This document shows positions 25,804-34,360 of a DNA stretch of 64,000 nucleotides, one piece after another. The DNA lies in NCBI RefSeq assembly GCF_023921125.1, contig NZ_CP099466.1:620001-684000 (forward strand). The letters run 5' to 3'. Each line of letters opens with the position of its first letter. Position 1 is the stretch's first letter. This stretch comes from Arthrobacter caoxuetaonis (GTDB taxonomy: Bacteria > Actinomycetota > Actinomycetes > Actinomycetales > Micrococcaceae). Below the pieces are notes generated by a model, which saw only the letters and a program-made list of their open reading frames with translations, did no database searches and was not told the origin of the DNA. The translations under genes were made by a program, and so were the position numbers.

Positions 25804-26706
25804 ATGTCTATCTTCTTGAACAAGGACTCCAAGGTCATCGTTCAGGGCATCACCGGCGGCGAAGGCACCAAGCACACCGCCCTGATGCTCAAGGCCGGGA
25901 CCCAGGTCGTCGGCGGCGTCAACGCCCGCAAGGCCGGCACCACCGTGACCCACGGCGATGTTGAGCTGCCCGTCTTCGGTACCGTGGCCGAGGCCATGGA
26001 CAAGACCGACGCTGACGTCTCCATCGTCTTCGTGCCGCCGGCCTTCACCAAGGACGCCGTCATGGAAGCAATCGACGCCGGCATCGGCCTCGTCGTGGTC
26101 ATCACCGAAGGCGTTCCCGTCCAGGATTCCGCCGAGTTCTGGGCCCACGCCCAGTCCAAGGTCGACGCCGACGGCAACCAGGTCACCCGCATCATCGGCC
26201 CGAACTGCCCCGGCATCATTACCCCCGGCGAAGCCCTTGTCGGCATCACCCCGAACAACATCACGGGCAAGGGCCCGATCGGCCTCGTTTCGAAGTCCGG
26301 CACCCTGACCTACCAGATGATGTACGAACTGCGCGACCTCGGTTTCTCCACCGCCATCGGCATCGGCGGCGACCCGGTCATCGGCACCACCCACATTGAC
26401 GCCCTCGCAGCCTTCGAAGCTGATCCCGAGACCAAGGCGATCGTGATGATCGGCGAAATCGGCGGCGACGCCGAAGAGCGTGCAGCCGAATTCATCAAGG
26501 CCAACGTCACCAAGCCGGTTGTCGGCTACGTGGCAGGCTTCACGGCTCCCGAAGGCAAGACCATGGGCCACGCCGGCGCCATCGTCTCCGGTTCCGCTGG
26601 AACCGCCCAGGCCAAGAAGGAAGCCCTCGAAGCTGCAGGCGTGAAGGTCGGCAAGACGCCGTCCGAGACCGCCACGCTGCTGCGCGAAGTCTTCGCTGCG
26701 CTCTAA
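25804..26706 (+). CDS. sucD: Succinate-CoA ligase alpha subunit
   Basis: The 300-aa product carries the CoA-binding fold and the phosphohistidine used in catalysis. Visible blocks are [23 protein letters not shown] near the N terminus (split here by the CoA pocket), [42 protein letters not shown], and the phospho-His motif [13 protein letters not shown] (His in GHAGA). ATG 25804 follows AGAAAGAG. A strong terminator lies 17 nt after its stop. Confidence 0.97.
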   Translation: MSIFLNKDSKVIVQGITGGEGTKHTALMLKAGTQVVGGVNARKAGTTVTHGDVELPVFGTVAEAMDKTDADVSIVFVPPAFTKDAVMEAIDAGIGLVVVITEGVPVQDSAEFWAHAQSKVDADGNQVTRIIGPNCPGIITPGEALVGITPNNITGKGPIGLVSKSGTLTYQMMYELRDLGFSTAIGIGGDPVIGTTHIDALAAFEADPETKAIVMIGEIGGDAEERAAEFIKANVTKPVVGYVAGFTAPEGKTMGHAGAIVSGSAGTAQAKKEALEAAGVKVGKTPSETATLLREVFAAL

Positions 26707-26722
26707 AGTTCCACCAGTACCG

Positions 26723-26759
26723 CCCCCGTGCCCGGATTCGTCCGGTGCACGGGGGTTTT
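26723..26759 (+). terminator. Rho-independent terminator of sucCD
   Basis: CCCCCGTGCCCGGA pairs with TCCGGTGCACGGGGG (one bulged A) around a TTCG tetraloop, followed by TTTT. UUCG capping and GC-rich pairing make this a very stable, textbook terminator. Confidence 0.92.
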
Positions 26760-26787
26760 GTGCGTTCACCATCAGAAAGACATATCA

Positions 26788-28170
26788 ATGAGTTCCACGC
26801 CAGCTTCCCGCACAGCGCCCGGAGACCATCGCCGGGCCCTGCGCCGGGCCACCTGGATCGCCACACTGGGCGGCTTCCTCTTCGGGTACGACACCGGAGT
26901 GATCAACGGGGCGCTGCCCTACATGCAGGACGATCTGGGACTGACACCCTTCACGGAAGGCCTGATCACCTCCAGCCTGCTCTTCGGTGCGGCGTTCGGC
27001 GCCGTGGGAGCCGGACAGCTGGCTGACCGGATCGGGCGGAAAAAGCTGCTGCTGATCCTGGCCGGTGTATTCATCGTGGGTGCTGCCGGGACCGCCGCGG
27101 CACCGGGTGTGGGGATCATGGTGCTGGCACGTGTTGTCCTGGGCCTCGCCGTCGGCGGTGCGTCCGCGGTTGTCCCCATGTTCCTGGCCGAGCTGGCACC
27201 GGCTGCCCGCCGCGGGCAGCTGGTGACCCGGGACCAGCTGATGATTGTTTCCGGCCAGCTCGCAGCCTTCGTCTGCAACGCCGTGATCGGCAACCTCTGG
27301 GGCGAGGAAGGCAACGTCTGGCGCTGGATGCTCCTGGTCGCGACCCTTCCGGCCATCGCCCTGTGGATCGGCATGAACTTCGTGCCCGAAAGTCCGCGCT
27401 GGCTGGGATCCAAGGGCCGGTACGCGCAGATGCTGACCGCGCTGCAGAAGATCCGCAGCGCCGAAGAAGCGCAGGCGGAGTATGAAGAGATCAAGGGGCT
27501 CGCCGGCACTTCGCGCACCGGCCGGCTGAAAGACTTCGCCGAGCCGTGGCTGCTGCGGGTCCTGCTGATCGGCATGGGCCTGTCGATTGTCCAGCAGATC
27601 ACCGGCGTCAACGCGATCATCTACTACGGCACGCAGATCCTTGCCGACGCCGGTTTCGGAACGGAAGCGGCACTGACGGCGAATATTGCCAACGGCGTCG
27701 TCTCTGTTGGGGCTGCACTGCTGGGTATCTGGCTGCTGGGCAAGGTTGGGCGGCGGCCGATGCTGCTGACGGGCCTGATCGGCACCAGCAGCATGCTGGC
27801 CCTCATCGGGATCGCCTCGATCCTCATGCCTGAAGGGACTGCCCGGGGTTTTGCGGTGCTCTCCATGACTGTCCTGTTCCTGGCTTTCCAGCAGGGCGCC
27901 GTTTCGCCGGTGACATGGCTGATGCTGGCCGAAATCTTCCCGCTGCGGGTCCGTGGCCTGGGTATCGGCCTGTCCGTGTTCGTGCAGTGGATGGCCAACT
28001 TCGCGGTCGGCTTCTCCTTCCCCATGCTGATGGCCGCCCTGGGCATCTCCAACACGTTCTTCATCTTCGTTGCCCTGGGCATCTGTGCGGTGCTCTTCGT
28101 GAAGCGGTACCTGCCAGAAACCCGGGGACTTTCCCTGGAAGAAGTGGAACGGCAGATGCGCACGCTCTGA
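26788..28170 (+). CDS. MFS sugar porter (IolT/XylE type)
   Basis: This 460-aa, 12-helix proton symporter is of the sugar-porter family. GFLFGYDTGVINGAL in helix 1, the loop GRKK, VPESPRWLGSKGR in the central region, QQITGVNAIIYYGTQI in helix 7 and the C-terminal PETRGLSLEEVE are family hallmarks. The helix-1 sequence is close to that of bacterial inositol carriers, so myo-inositol is a reasonable guess alongside hexoses or pentoses. ATG 26788 is preferred, after AGAAAG; upstream codons would read into the sucD terminator. Confidence 0.9.
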   Translation: MSSTPASRTAPGDHRRALRRATWIATLGGFLFGYDTGVINGALPYMQDDLGLTPFTEGLITSSLLFGAAFGAVGAGQLADRIGRKKLLLILAGVFIVGAAGTAAAPGVGIMVLARVVLGLAVGGASAVVPMFLAELAPAARRGQLVTRDQLMIVSGQLAAFVCNAVIGNLWGEEGNVWRWMLLVATLPAIALWIGMNFVPESPRWLGSKGRYAQMLTALQKIRSAEEAQAEYEEIKGLAGTSRTGRLKDFAEPWLLRVLLIGMGLSIVQQITGVNAIIYYGTQILADAGFGTEAALTANIANGVVSVGAALLGIWLLGKVGRRPMLLTGLIGTSSMLALIGIASILMPEGTARGFAVLSMTVLFLAFQQGAVSPVTWLMLAEIFPLRVRGLGIGLSVFVQWMANFAVGFSFPMLMAALGISNTFFIFVALGICAVLFVKRYLPETRGLSLEEVERQMRTL

Positions 28171-28184
28171 CCCTGCCGTGCAGG

Positions 28185-28218
28185 AAATGGCCCCGCCGGG
28201 AGCCCGGCGGGGCCATTT
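28185..28218. terminator. Bidirectional terminator
   Basis: AAATGGCCCCGCCGGG (28185-28200) and CCCGGCGGGGCCATTT (28203-28218) are perfect complements separated by AG. This gives a 14-15-bp stem flanked by A-run and T-run. It lies between the convergent sugar porter and secreted hydrolase genes, so it can serve both. Confidence 0.9.
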
Positions 28219-28226
28219 CTCTGCGG

Positions 28227-29768
28227 CTAGGGCACCACCGGGTAGCTGGCGATGACCGGGAGAGACACAGAGGCGGTGAAAGAGGTCAGGGCGGTGACCT
28301 TGGGGGAGGTGTAGACCGAGGAGCTGGGGGTGACCTGCAGTGCCAGTTTGGTTTGCGGCGTCACGTGGTAGGAGATCTCCTCCAGCGGCACGGTTACGGT
28401 ACGTTCCGTGCCGTCCAGGATCAGCGGCACGGGAGTCACCTGGTTGCCGGCGACCAGTGAGCTTCGGGACTTGTCGATGATCTGCGCGTAGACGTGTGTA
28501 TTGGGTGTCCGGGAGGTGCCGCGGTAGGTCAGTGTGAGCTGCGGTGCTCCGAAGACCTGCGTCGCGGCCGCCGGAGCCGTGATGGGTGCATTAACCGCTA
28601 CCGGTGCCCACGCTGCGGCAATGACTCCGCCGCTGACCGCGGCGGGGGAAAGCAGCAGTTTGCCCTTGCCCGAACCCGTCAGCGTACCGACAGGCTGGGG
28701 ATAGCCGTTGGAGGCCCTGGTTGTGCCCTGCTGGTCGATGAACTCGAAATCCGTGCCGGTGGAGACATCATTGCCGTCCAAATGCTTGCTGAACCAGTTG
28801 AGGACTGCACCCGTGATGCGGTCCGGTCCCGCCACACCGGAGCTGCACAGGCCGTGGCCGCCGCAGAACTGCAGCATCTTCACGTCGGTCCCGGCGGATT
28901 TGAGGAGGTTGTAGTTGCGCGTGGCCTCGTCCAGTGTGAACAGGGTGTCCACGGTTCCCTGGATGATCAGCGTCGGGGCCGTGATCGAGGTGAACATGCT
29001 CTCCGGTGTCAGGGACTCGAAGTAGGCAACAGACTCCGGACTCAGCCGGTTCGGGTAGGTCAATCCTTCGCGGCAGGCTTTTCGCACCGGGGCAGCCAGT
29101 GCGCCGCGGTTGCCCACAAGCTCGCCAAGCTGGCCGGTGACGCTTCCTTCCAGGCACAGCAGGGCTCCCCAGCCCGATTTGAAGGAGCCTTCCTTGTAGA
29201 GGCTGGTGGTCAGGTCATTCCAGGCGATGGTTGGAGCGATTGCGTCAACGCGCTCATCCAGCGAGGCCAGGACGAACTGGATGCCGCCCCCATAGGAGGC
29301 ACCCGCCATGCCCAGTACCGGGTCGCCCGGGGCATCCAGGGCCGCTTCCGGCTGGGAAGCGATGAAGTCGATGAGGACCTGACCGTCACGGCCTTCGAAC
29401 TCCGGGTTGTTGACGTACGCCTCGCCGCCGCTGAAACCGAAGCCGCGGGGATCCCAGGTCACCACGTTGTAGCCGGCTTCCCTGAGCGGGGCAATGCCGA
29501 TGGAGCCAACCAGTGCGCTGGTGGAGGTGTTTGGGATTCGCCCTCCAGGCAGCCCGAATCCAGGTCCAACCATCACGGTCGGCGCCTGTTCGCCGGCCTG
29601 CAGCCCCAGCGCCGGAAAGAAGTTGGTGTGGATGGGGGTGCCGTCGAAGGAAGGAACGACGACGTCGGTCCGGGGAGCCGGCGCGGGGGCTGCGTGCGCG
29701 GCCGGTGCGGCCAATAGTGAACCGAATGCCAGGGCGCCTGCGGTGAGCAGGGCGAGTGATTTTTTCAT
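28227..29768 (-). CDS. Secreted S15/CocE-like alpha/beta hydrolase
   Basis: The 513-aa exported protein has a Sec signal peptide (MKKSLALLTAGALAFGSLL, then AAPAAHA and cleavage before APAP). It has an X-Pro dipeptidyl-peptidase/CocE fold: WDPRGFGFSGG, nucleophile Ser158 in GASYGGG, a likely acid Asp in GTVDTLFT, and His in CGGHGLCSSG. A C-terminal beta-rich domain (about 350-513) is typical of the family. Substrate could be a proline peptide or an ester. ATG 29768 has GAGGT at good spacing, so I prefer it to ATG 29789. Confidence 0.85.
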   Translation of the reverse strand: MKKSLALLTAGALAFGSLLAAPAAHAAPAPAPRTDVVVPSFDGTPIHTNFFPALGLQAGEQAPTVMVGPGFGLPGGRIPNTSTSALVGSIGIAPLREAGYNVVTWDPRGFGFSGGEAYVNNPEFEGRDGQVLIDFIASQPEAALDAPGDPVLGMAGASYGGGIQFVLASLDERVDAIAPTIAWNDLTTSLYKEGSFKSGWGALLCLEGSVTGQLGELVGNRGALAAPVRKACREGLTYPNRLSPESVAYFESLTPESMFTSITAPTLIIQGTVDTLFTLDEATRNYNLLKSAGTDVKMLQFCGGHGLCSSGVAGPDRITGAVLNWFSKHLDGNDVSTGTDFEFIDQQGTTRASNGYPQPVGTLTGSGKGKLLLSPAAVSGGVIAAAWAPVAVNAPITAPAAATQVFGAPQLTLTYRGTSRTPNTHVYAQIIDKSRSSLVAGNQVTPVPLILDGTERTVTVPLEEISYHVTPQTKLALQVTPSSSVYTSPKVTALTSFTASVSLPVIASYPVVP

Positions 29769-29908
29769 GGAAGACCTCAGCGACTTCATTGTCAGAAGGT
29801 GCGGTTACCGGCCGGTAACCTGAGGCGAGCTTAGGGTTCCTAAATATTTGGGCACAAGCATCCAACGCGAAAATACGGCTGCCCCAGCCGATATTCCGCT
29901 CGCCGCGG

Positions 29909-30514
29909 TTAGTTGAGGGGTTTTCCAGCCGCCGGGTCGTGTGCGGGATCAGAGGAGCATCCGCTGACGATTTCGACGGACTGCCGGTAGTCATTGGCAG
30001 CGTAGCGAACCGTTACGCCTGAGTGGCTGCCTACGTAGGTGAAGTCCGTGGAAGGTGCGGCTTCAGGTCCCGGCGTCAGTGCCGAAAGCATCTCGGTCCC
30101 CAGGGTGCCCAGGATGTGCTGGGCCTGGTCCCGGGACGCCACGGCGGACTCAGGCGCCGGCCCGGTCAGGCGCGTGGTGAGGACCTGCCGCCGCGGCCCC
30201 GTCCCTGTGCCGCTGGTGCCCCGGCCGGACCCCCGCAGCACGGTGCACGGCGTGACCTGTGGCCGCAGTGTTCCCTCGGCATAGGCCGTGCCGTCCGAGG
30301 AGGTCCACCCGGCCGGCCCGAGCGCGCCGAGCAGGCCGCGCAGCAGTTCCTCCTGCGCGGCCACGATCTCGGCTGCAGAAAGTTCGGCGCCGCCGGCTGG
30401 GGGACCGGCGGCGGGGGCAGCGGGCGGTGGGGGGACCGCTGATCCTGCTGCCAACACGATCCCTGCGGCTATGACGCAGAGTGATCGCGGGTCTGTCCTC
30501 CTCATCTGCGGCAT
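29909..30514 (-). CDS. Predicted secreted protein, unknown function
   Basis: I do not recognise this 201-aa product. An N-terminal hydrophobic segment (SLCVIAAGIVLAAGSAV) follows basic residues and looks like a signal peptide. There is no lipobox Cys. A Pro/Ala-rich linker (PPPPAAPAAGPPAGG) leads to a mature domain with a likely disulfide pair (Cys in TPCTVLRG and VSGCSSDP). Two possible starts (30514, 30505) lack a good ribosome binding site. It may follow the same promoter region as the hydrolase downstream, 119 nt away. Confidence 0.6.
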   Translation of the reverse strand: MPQMRRTDPRSLCVIAAGIVLAAGSAVPPPPAAPAAGPPAGGAELSAAEIVAAQEELLRGLLGALGPAGWTSSDGTAYAEGTLRPQVTPCTVLRGSGRGTSGTGTGPRRQVLTTRLTGPAPESAVASRDQAQHILGTLGTEMLSALTPGPEAAPSTDFTYVGSHSGVTVRYAANDYRQSVEIVSGCSSDPAHDPAAGKPLN

Positions 30515-30865
30515 TGTGCCGGTGGGAAGGAGAAGTGTCGAGAGTACTGCCTCAGGCCTTCGTGGTGCAGGGGCGGGACCGGCTCCAGTTGCGGCGGCAG
30601 AGTGTCCTGGGAATCCGCGCGCGCGGAACCAGCCGGACGGGCGCTTCTTTGCAGTGCCTAAGCATTTTCCACCTGTTTATGTTTGTGCCGCTGTTCTGAC
30701 GGATCCTGCAAAGAGCAGCGTTGCGGCGTCTCGGTTTTAAGCTCAGCAGCCACGCTAGTGCGGATTCCCGGATCCGGACATGGGGAGAACTACCCATGCT
30801 CCTGGCTTTCCCTTTCCCGGCTAGGCTGGTAGGCGACGAACAGGCACCAACCCAGGAAGGCTCCC
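30515..30865. other. Intergenic region, no gene recognised
   Basis: This divergent 351-nt gap lies between the secreted protein and the alcohol dehydrogenase. It contains a short CCGCGCGCGCGG palindrome near 30616 and a relatively AT-rich patch around 30660-30700. TAGGCT (30822-30827) is a possible -10 box for the dehydrogenase, and AGGAAGG (30853-30859) its ribosome binding site. I find no convincing small gene or RNA. Confidence 0.4.
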
Positions 30866-31921
30866 ATGCGCGCCACCATCATCCACGGCCCCGGCGATAT
30901 CCGTGTCGAGGACCGGGACTATCCCCGGGTCGAGCTTGATTCCGACGCCGTCGTCCGGGTCAGTGCCGCGTGCGTCTGCGGGTCCGATCTGTGGCCGTAC
31001 CGGGGTGTCCGTGAGACGCGTGAGCCACGCGCGATTGGCCACGAGTTCATCGGTGTGGTGGAAAGCGTTGGATCAGGAATCTCCTCGCTGGCCGTCGGCG
31101 ATTTCGTCATTGCGCCTTTCACCGGCAACTGCGGCCACTGCCCAGCCTGCCGGGACGGGGTCACTGTGGCGTGCGAGCACCTGGTCAGCTGGGGCAGCAC
31201 GGACGAGAAGGGACATTTCGTGCAGGGCGCCCAGGGGGAGGCAGTGCGGGTGCCGAATGCCGAGGCCACCCTGGTCAAGGTACCCGGCGTTAAGGATCCT
31301 GATGACGAACTGCTGGCAGACCTGCTGACGCTTTCGGACGTGATGGGGACGGGGCATCACGCGGCAGTCAGTGCCGGAGTTGGCCCGGGCTCCACGGTGG
31401 TTGTCGTGGGCGACGGCGCTGTAGGGCTCTGTGCCGTCCTTGCCGCCAGCCGGCTCGGCGCCGATCGCATCATTGCCATGTCCCGCCATGAGGACCGGGC
31501 AGCGCTCGCCCGGGAATTCGGCGCCACAGATATCGTTGCCGAACGAGGCAAGGACGGCGCGGACCGGGTCAGGGACCTCCTCGGCGGAGTCCTGGCCGGT
31601 GCCGTCCTGGAGTGCGTGGGTACGGCCGAATCCATGGATCAGGCGCTTCGCTGCACCCGGCCCGGCGGCCGGGTTGGTTTCGTCGGCGTCCCCGCGGGCG
31701 GTGCCGAACTCCCGATCGGCCTGCTTTTCGCCAAGAACATCACTGTTGGAGGTGGAATGGCTCCGGTTCGGACCTATCTCCCCGAACTCCTTGATGACGT
31801 CCTTGCCGGCAAGATCCATCCCGGCCGGGTGTTCGATTCCGTGCTGTCCCTGGAAGAGGCGCCCCGGGCATACGCCCTCATGGATCAGCGGCAGGCAGTC
31901 AAGGTCATGCTGAAGCCCTAG
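30866..31921 (+). CDS. Zinc-dependent alcohol dehydrogenase
   Basis: This 351-aa medium-chain dehydrogenase has catalytic zinc ligands in CVCGSD and the GHEFIGVV block. Four structural-zinc cysteines lie in CGHCPACRDG and VAC. The nucleotide-binding VVVVGDGAVGLCAVLAA is typical of threonine- or alcohol-dehydrogenase-like members, and LSDVMGTGHHA replaces the usual cofactor-domain hinge. NAD(P) preference and substrate cannot be read from the sequence. The TetR-efflux pair begins 76 nt downstream in the same direction but has its own operator-like repeat. Confidence 0.9.
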   Translation: MRATIIHGPGDIRVEDRDYPRVELDSDAVVRVSAACVCGSDLWPYRGVRETREPRAIGHEFIGVVESVGSGISSLAVGDFVIAPFTGNCGHCPACRDGVTVACEHLVSWGSTDEKGHFVQGAQGEAVRVPNAEATLVKVPGVKDPDDELLADLLTLSDVMGTGHHAAVSAGVGPGSTVVVVGDGAVGLCAVLAASRLGADRIIAMSRHEDRAALAREFGATDIVAERGKDGADRVRDLLGGVLAGAVLECVGTAESMDQALRCTRPGGRVGFVGVPAGGAELPIGLLFAKNITVGGGMAPVRTYLPELLDDVLAGKIHPGRVFDSVLSLEEAPRAYALMDQRQAVKVMLKP

Positions 31922-31948
31922 CTGGTACGCATGTGATTTCTTGCACTT

Positions 31949-31962
31949 CTGCAATTTTGCAG
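31949..31962. promoter_or_regulatory. Inverted repeat, candidate TetR operator
   Basis: CTGCAA-TT-TTGCAG (31949-31962) is perfect, and symmetry extends imperfectly to ACTTCTGCAA/TTGCAGTTGT over 22 bp. It sits 36 nt upstream of the tetR start, where autoregulation of the tetR-efflux operon would be expected. Confidence 0.5.
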
Positions 31963-31997
31963 TTGTGAAAAGTTTCCCCGGGTGACAAAGTAGTTCG

Positions 31998-32636
31998 GTG
32001 AGTCAACAACTTTCCCTCCGCGATCGCAAGCGCGCTGAAACCTGGGCAGCGCTGCACGCGGCGGCAGCCCGCCGGGCCATCGAAAACGGGCTGGACTGCG
32101 TCAATGTGGAAGTGGTTGCCGAAGATGCCGGCGTTTCGTCCCGGACGTTCTTCAACTACTTTGCCTGCAAGGAAGACGCGGTCCTCGGACTGCAGGAGCC
32201 TTCGGTCAACCAGGAGATGCTCGAGGACTTCGACATCGAAGGGGACCTGCTCAGCGAGGTCTGCAAGCTCATGCTCTCCGTCCTCCGCACGATCCAGGGC
32301 GGAGATGACTCCAATGACCTGCGCAGCCGCATTTACCAGGCCTACCCGCACCTGCGCCACCGGCGCTACCAGTACATCCTCAAGGTCGAACAGCTGGTCC
32401 TTGAAACGGTAAGCAGCCAACTGGCGGAATCACGCCGCTGGCGCGAGCAGGGGCCCGATTCCGGCTGGAGCGGGCACGACGTCGACGACGTCGCCTCCAC
32501 GATTGTCCTCACCGCCGGCACCCGCATGCGCCACGTCATGCAGAAAACCTGGTCCAACCCCACCCAAACCGCCCAGTTCCAAGCCCTCGATCAGGGCATG
32601 GAACTTCTCAGAGACGTTCTCAAGGAAATCCTATGA
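31998..32636 (+). CDS. TetR-family transcriptional regulator
   Basis: The 212-aa regulator has an N-terminal TetR helix-turn-helix: RKRAETWAALHAAAARRAIE, then VEVVAEDAGVSSRTFFNYFACKEDAVLG (residues about 32-59), with the FFNYF recognition core. The C-terminal ligand domain is unlike any I can name. The ATGA overlap with the efflux gene shows they are co-transcribed, so it most likely represses itself and the pump until a substrate binds. Confidence 0.9.
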   Translation: MSQQLSLRDRKRAETWAALHAAAARRAIENGLDCVNVEVVAEDAGVSSRTFFNYFACKEDAVLGLQEPSVNQEMLEDFDIEGDLLSEVCKLMLSVLRTIQGGDDSNDLRSRIYQAYPHLRHRRYQYILKVEQLVLETVSSQLAESRRWREQGPDSGWSGHDVDDVASTIVLTAGTRMRHVMQKTWSNPTQTAQFQALDQGMELLRDVLKEIL

Positions 32637-34264
32637 CGCGATCCGCTGCAGGTGCAGCTCCCCAAAGCACTGGGAAAAAACCCAGTCTCGTGCTTGTCTT
32701 CACGGCCCTGGTCCTGGCGATGCTCCTCTCGGCGCTCAACCAGACCATCCTGGGCACGGCCCTTCCCACCATCGTCGGCGAGCTCAACGGGGCCAACCTG
32801 ATGCTCTGGGTGATCACCGCCTTCATCCTCGCCTCGACCGTGATGATGCCCATCTACGGGAAACTCGGCGACCTGATGGGACGCAAGTACCTCCTGGTAG
32901 CCGCAATCCTGATCTTCCTGGCAGGGTCCGTTGTCGGTGCACTTTCCCCGGACATGACGTGGCTGATCGTCGCCCGCGTCATCCAGGGCATCGGCGCCGG
33001 CGGCCTCATGATCCTCTCCCAGGCCATCATCGCCGACGTCGTACCCGCACGTGAGCGCGGAAAGTACATGGGCTGGATGGGTGGAGTCTTCGCGTTCTCC
33101 TCCGTTGTGGGTCCGCTGATCGGCGGCTGGCTGACCGAAGGTCCCGGCTGGCGCTGGGCGTTCTGGTTCAACATCCCCGTTGGGGTGCTCGCACTGCTCG
33201 GCGCGCTCTTCTTCCTCAAGCAGCGCGCCGTTCCCTCCCGGCCGAAGATCGACCTCTGGGGCATGGTTTTCATTGCCCTTGCCACCACCGGGCTGGTCCT
33301 GGTCAGCAGCTGGGGCGGCAGCAACTACGACTGGAACGATCCGCTGATCCTCGGACTGATCGCGGGCACCGTGCTCGCAGCCGTGATCTTCGTGATGGTG
33401 GAACGGCGCACCCCCGAGCCCATCATCCCGATGGAGCTTTTCCGCGACCGGAACTTCAACCTCGCCACGGCCTCCGGCCTGCTGACCTCCGTGGCCATGT
33501 TCGGTGCCATCGGCTACCTGCCCACCTACCTGCAGATGGCCACCGGCGCCAGCGCCACCGAAGCCGGCATGCTGATGATACCCATGATGGGCGCCCTGCT
33601 GGTGAGCTCTGTGGTCTCCGGTTCGCTGGTCTCCAAGACCGGGCGCTACAAGTGGATGCCGATCACAGGTTCTGCGGTCATGGTGCTGTCCCTATTCCTG
33701 ATGGGCACCATCACGGCAGACTCACCCGTCTGGCAGCTGTGCGTCTACATTGCCATTCTTGGCCTCGGCCTGGGCCTCAATATGCAGATCCTGGTCCTGG
33801 TCGTGCAGAACTCGTTCCCCATGCGCCAGGTCGGCACCGCGACGGCAGCCAACAACTACTTCCGCCAGATTGGCGCGACCCTGGGCTCCGCCGTCGTCGG
33901 CAGCCTTTTTGCCCACCGCCTGACGGACCTGCTCAGCGAAAAGCTTCCCGCCTCCGCTGCCACGGCCACGGGAGGCGGCAATTCCCTGACCCCCAAAATG
34001 GTCCACGAGCTGCCCGACGCGATCCAGGGCATCATCATCACCTCCTACAACGAGGCGTTGATTCCGCTGTTCCTCTACATGGTGCCCATGGCAGTGCTGG
34101 CGACAATCCTGTGCCTGTTCATCAAGGAAAAGCCGCTGGCTACACGGCTGGAACCCGAAGTCATGCCGGAGGCTATCGGTGAGGGCAACGTCCTGATCAG
34201 TACCGAGGACGAGGGCAACGGTCCGAGCACCACGGAGATCCGTCAGGTCAGCCAAACGCGCTGA
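32633..34264 (+). CDS. DHA2-family multidrug efflux MFS transporter
   Basis: This 543-aa protein has about 14 helices (EmrB/QacA/LfrA subfamily). Motif C-like ALNQTILGTALPTIVGEL in helix 1, YGKLGDLMGRKY (motif A), GVFAFSSVVGPLIGGWLTEG and the long loop between helices 13 and 14 (residues about 440-480) are typical. It exchanges protons for cationic or amphipathic drugs. It is translationally coupled to the TetR gene. A C-terminal acidic tail follows the last helix. It ends just upstream of a long palindrome. Confidence 0.92.
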   Translation: MTRSAAGAAPQSTGKKPSLVLVFTALVLAMLLSALNQTILGTALPTIVGELNGANLMLWVITAFILASTVMMPIYGKLGDLMGRKYLLVAAILIFLAGSVVGALSPDMTWLIVARVIQGIGAGGLMILSQAIIADVVPARERGKYMGWMGGVFAFSSVVGPLIGGWLTEGPGWRWAFWFNIPVGVLALLGALFFLKQRAVPSRPKIDLWGMVFIALATTGLVLVSSWGGSNYDWNDPLILGLIAGTVLAAVIFVMVERRTPEPIIPMELFRDRNFNLATASGLLTSVAMFGAIGYLPTYLQMATGASATEAGMLMIPMMGALLVSSVVSGSLVSKTGRYKWMPITGSAVMVLSLFLMGTITADSPVWQLCVYIAILGLGLGLNMQILVLVVQNSFPMRQVGTATAANNYFRQIGATLGSAVVGSLFAHRLTDLLSEKLPASAATATGGGNSLTPKMVHELPDAIQGIIITSYNEALIPLFLYMVPMAVLATILCLFIKEKPLATRLEPEVMPEAIGEGNVLISTEDEGNGPSTTEIRQVSQTR

Positions 34265-34296
34265 CGCACTCCGCTTTTTTACGACCCCCAAAAAAT

Positions 34297-34352
34297 CGAG
34301 GGGCCAGTTGCGGCTCTTCTGACGCGTCAGAAGAGCCGCAACTGGCCCCTCG
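34297..34352. terminator. 56-bp perfect palindrome, probable bidirectional terminator
   Basis: Positions 34297-34324 (beginning CGAGGGGCCAGTTGCGG) are the exact reverse complement of 34325-34352, with no central spacer. The 28-nt arms lie between the convergent efflux and VIT genes. An A-run (34290-34295) provides a T-run for minus-strand transcription; GGTTTC follows on the plus side. It is much longer than a normal terminator stem. Confidence 0.75.
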
Positions 34353-34360
34353 GTGGTTTC

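Noticed and set aside
24468..25838. 456-aa open frame antisense to sucC
   Set aside because: Shadow of a universally conserved gene.
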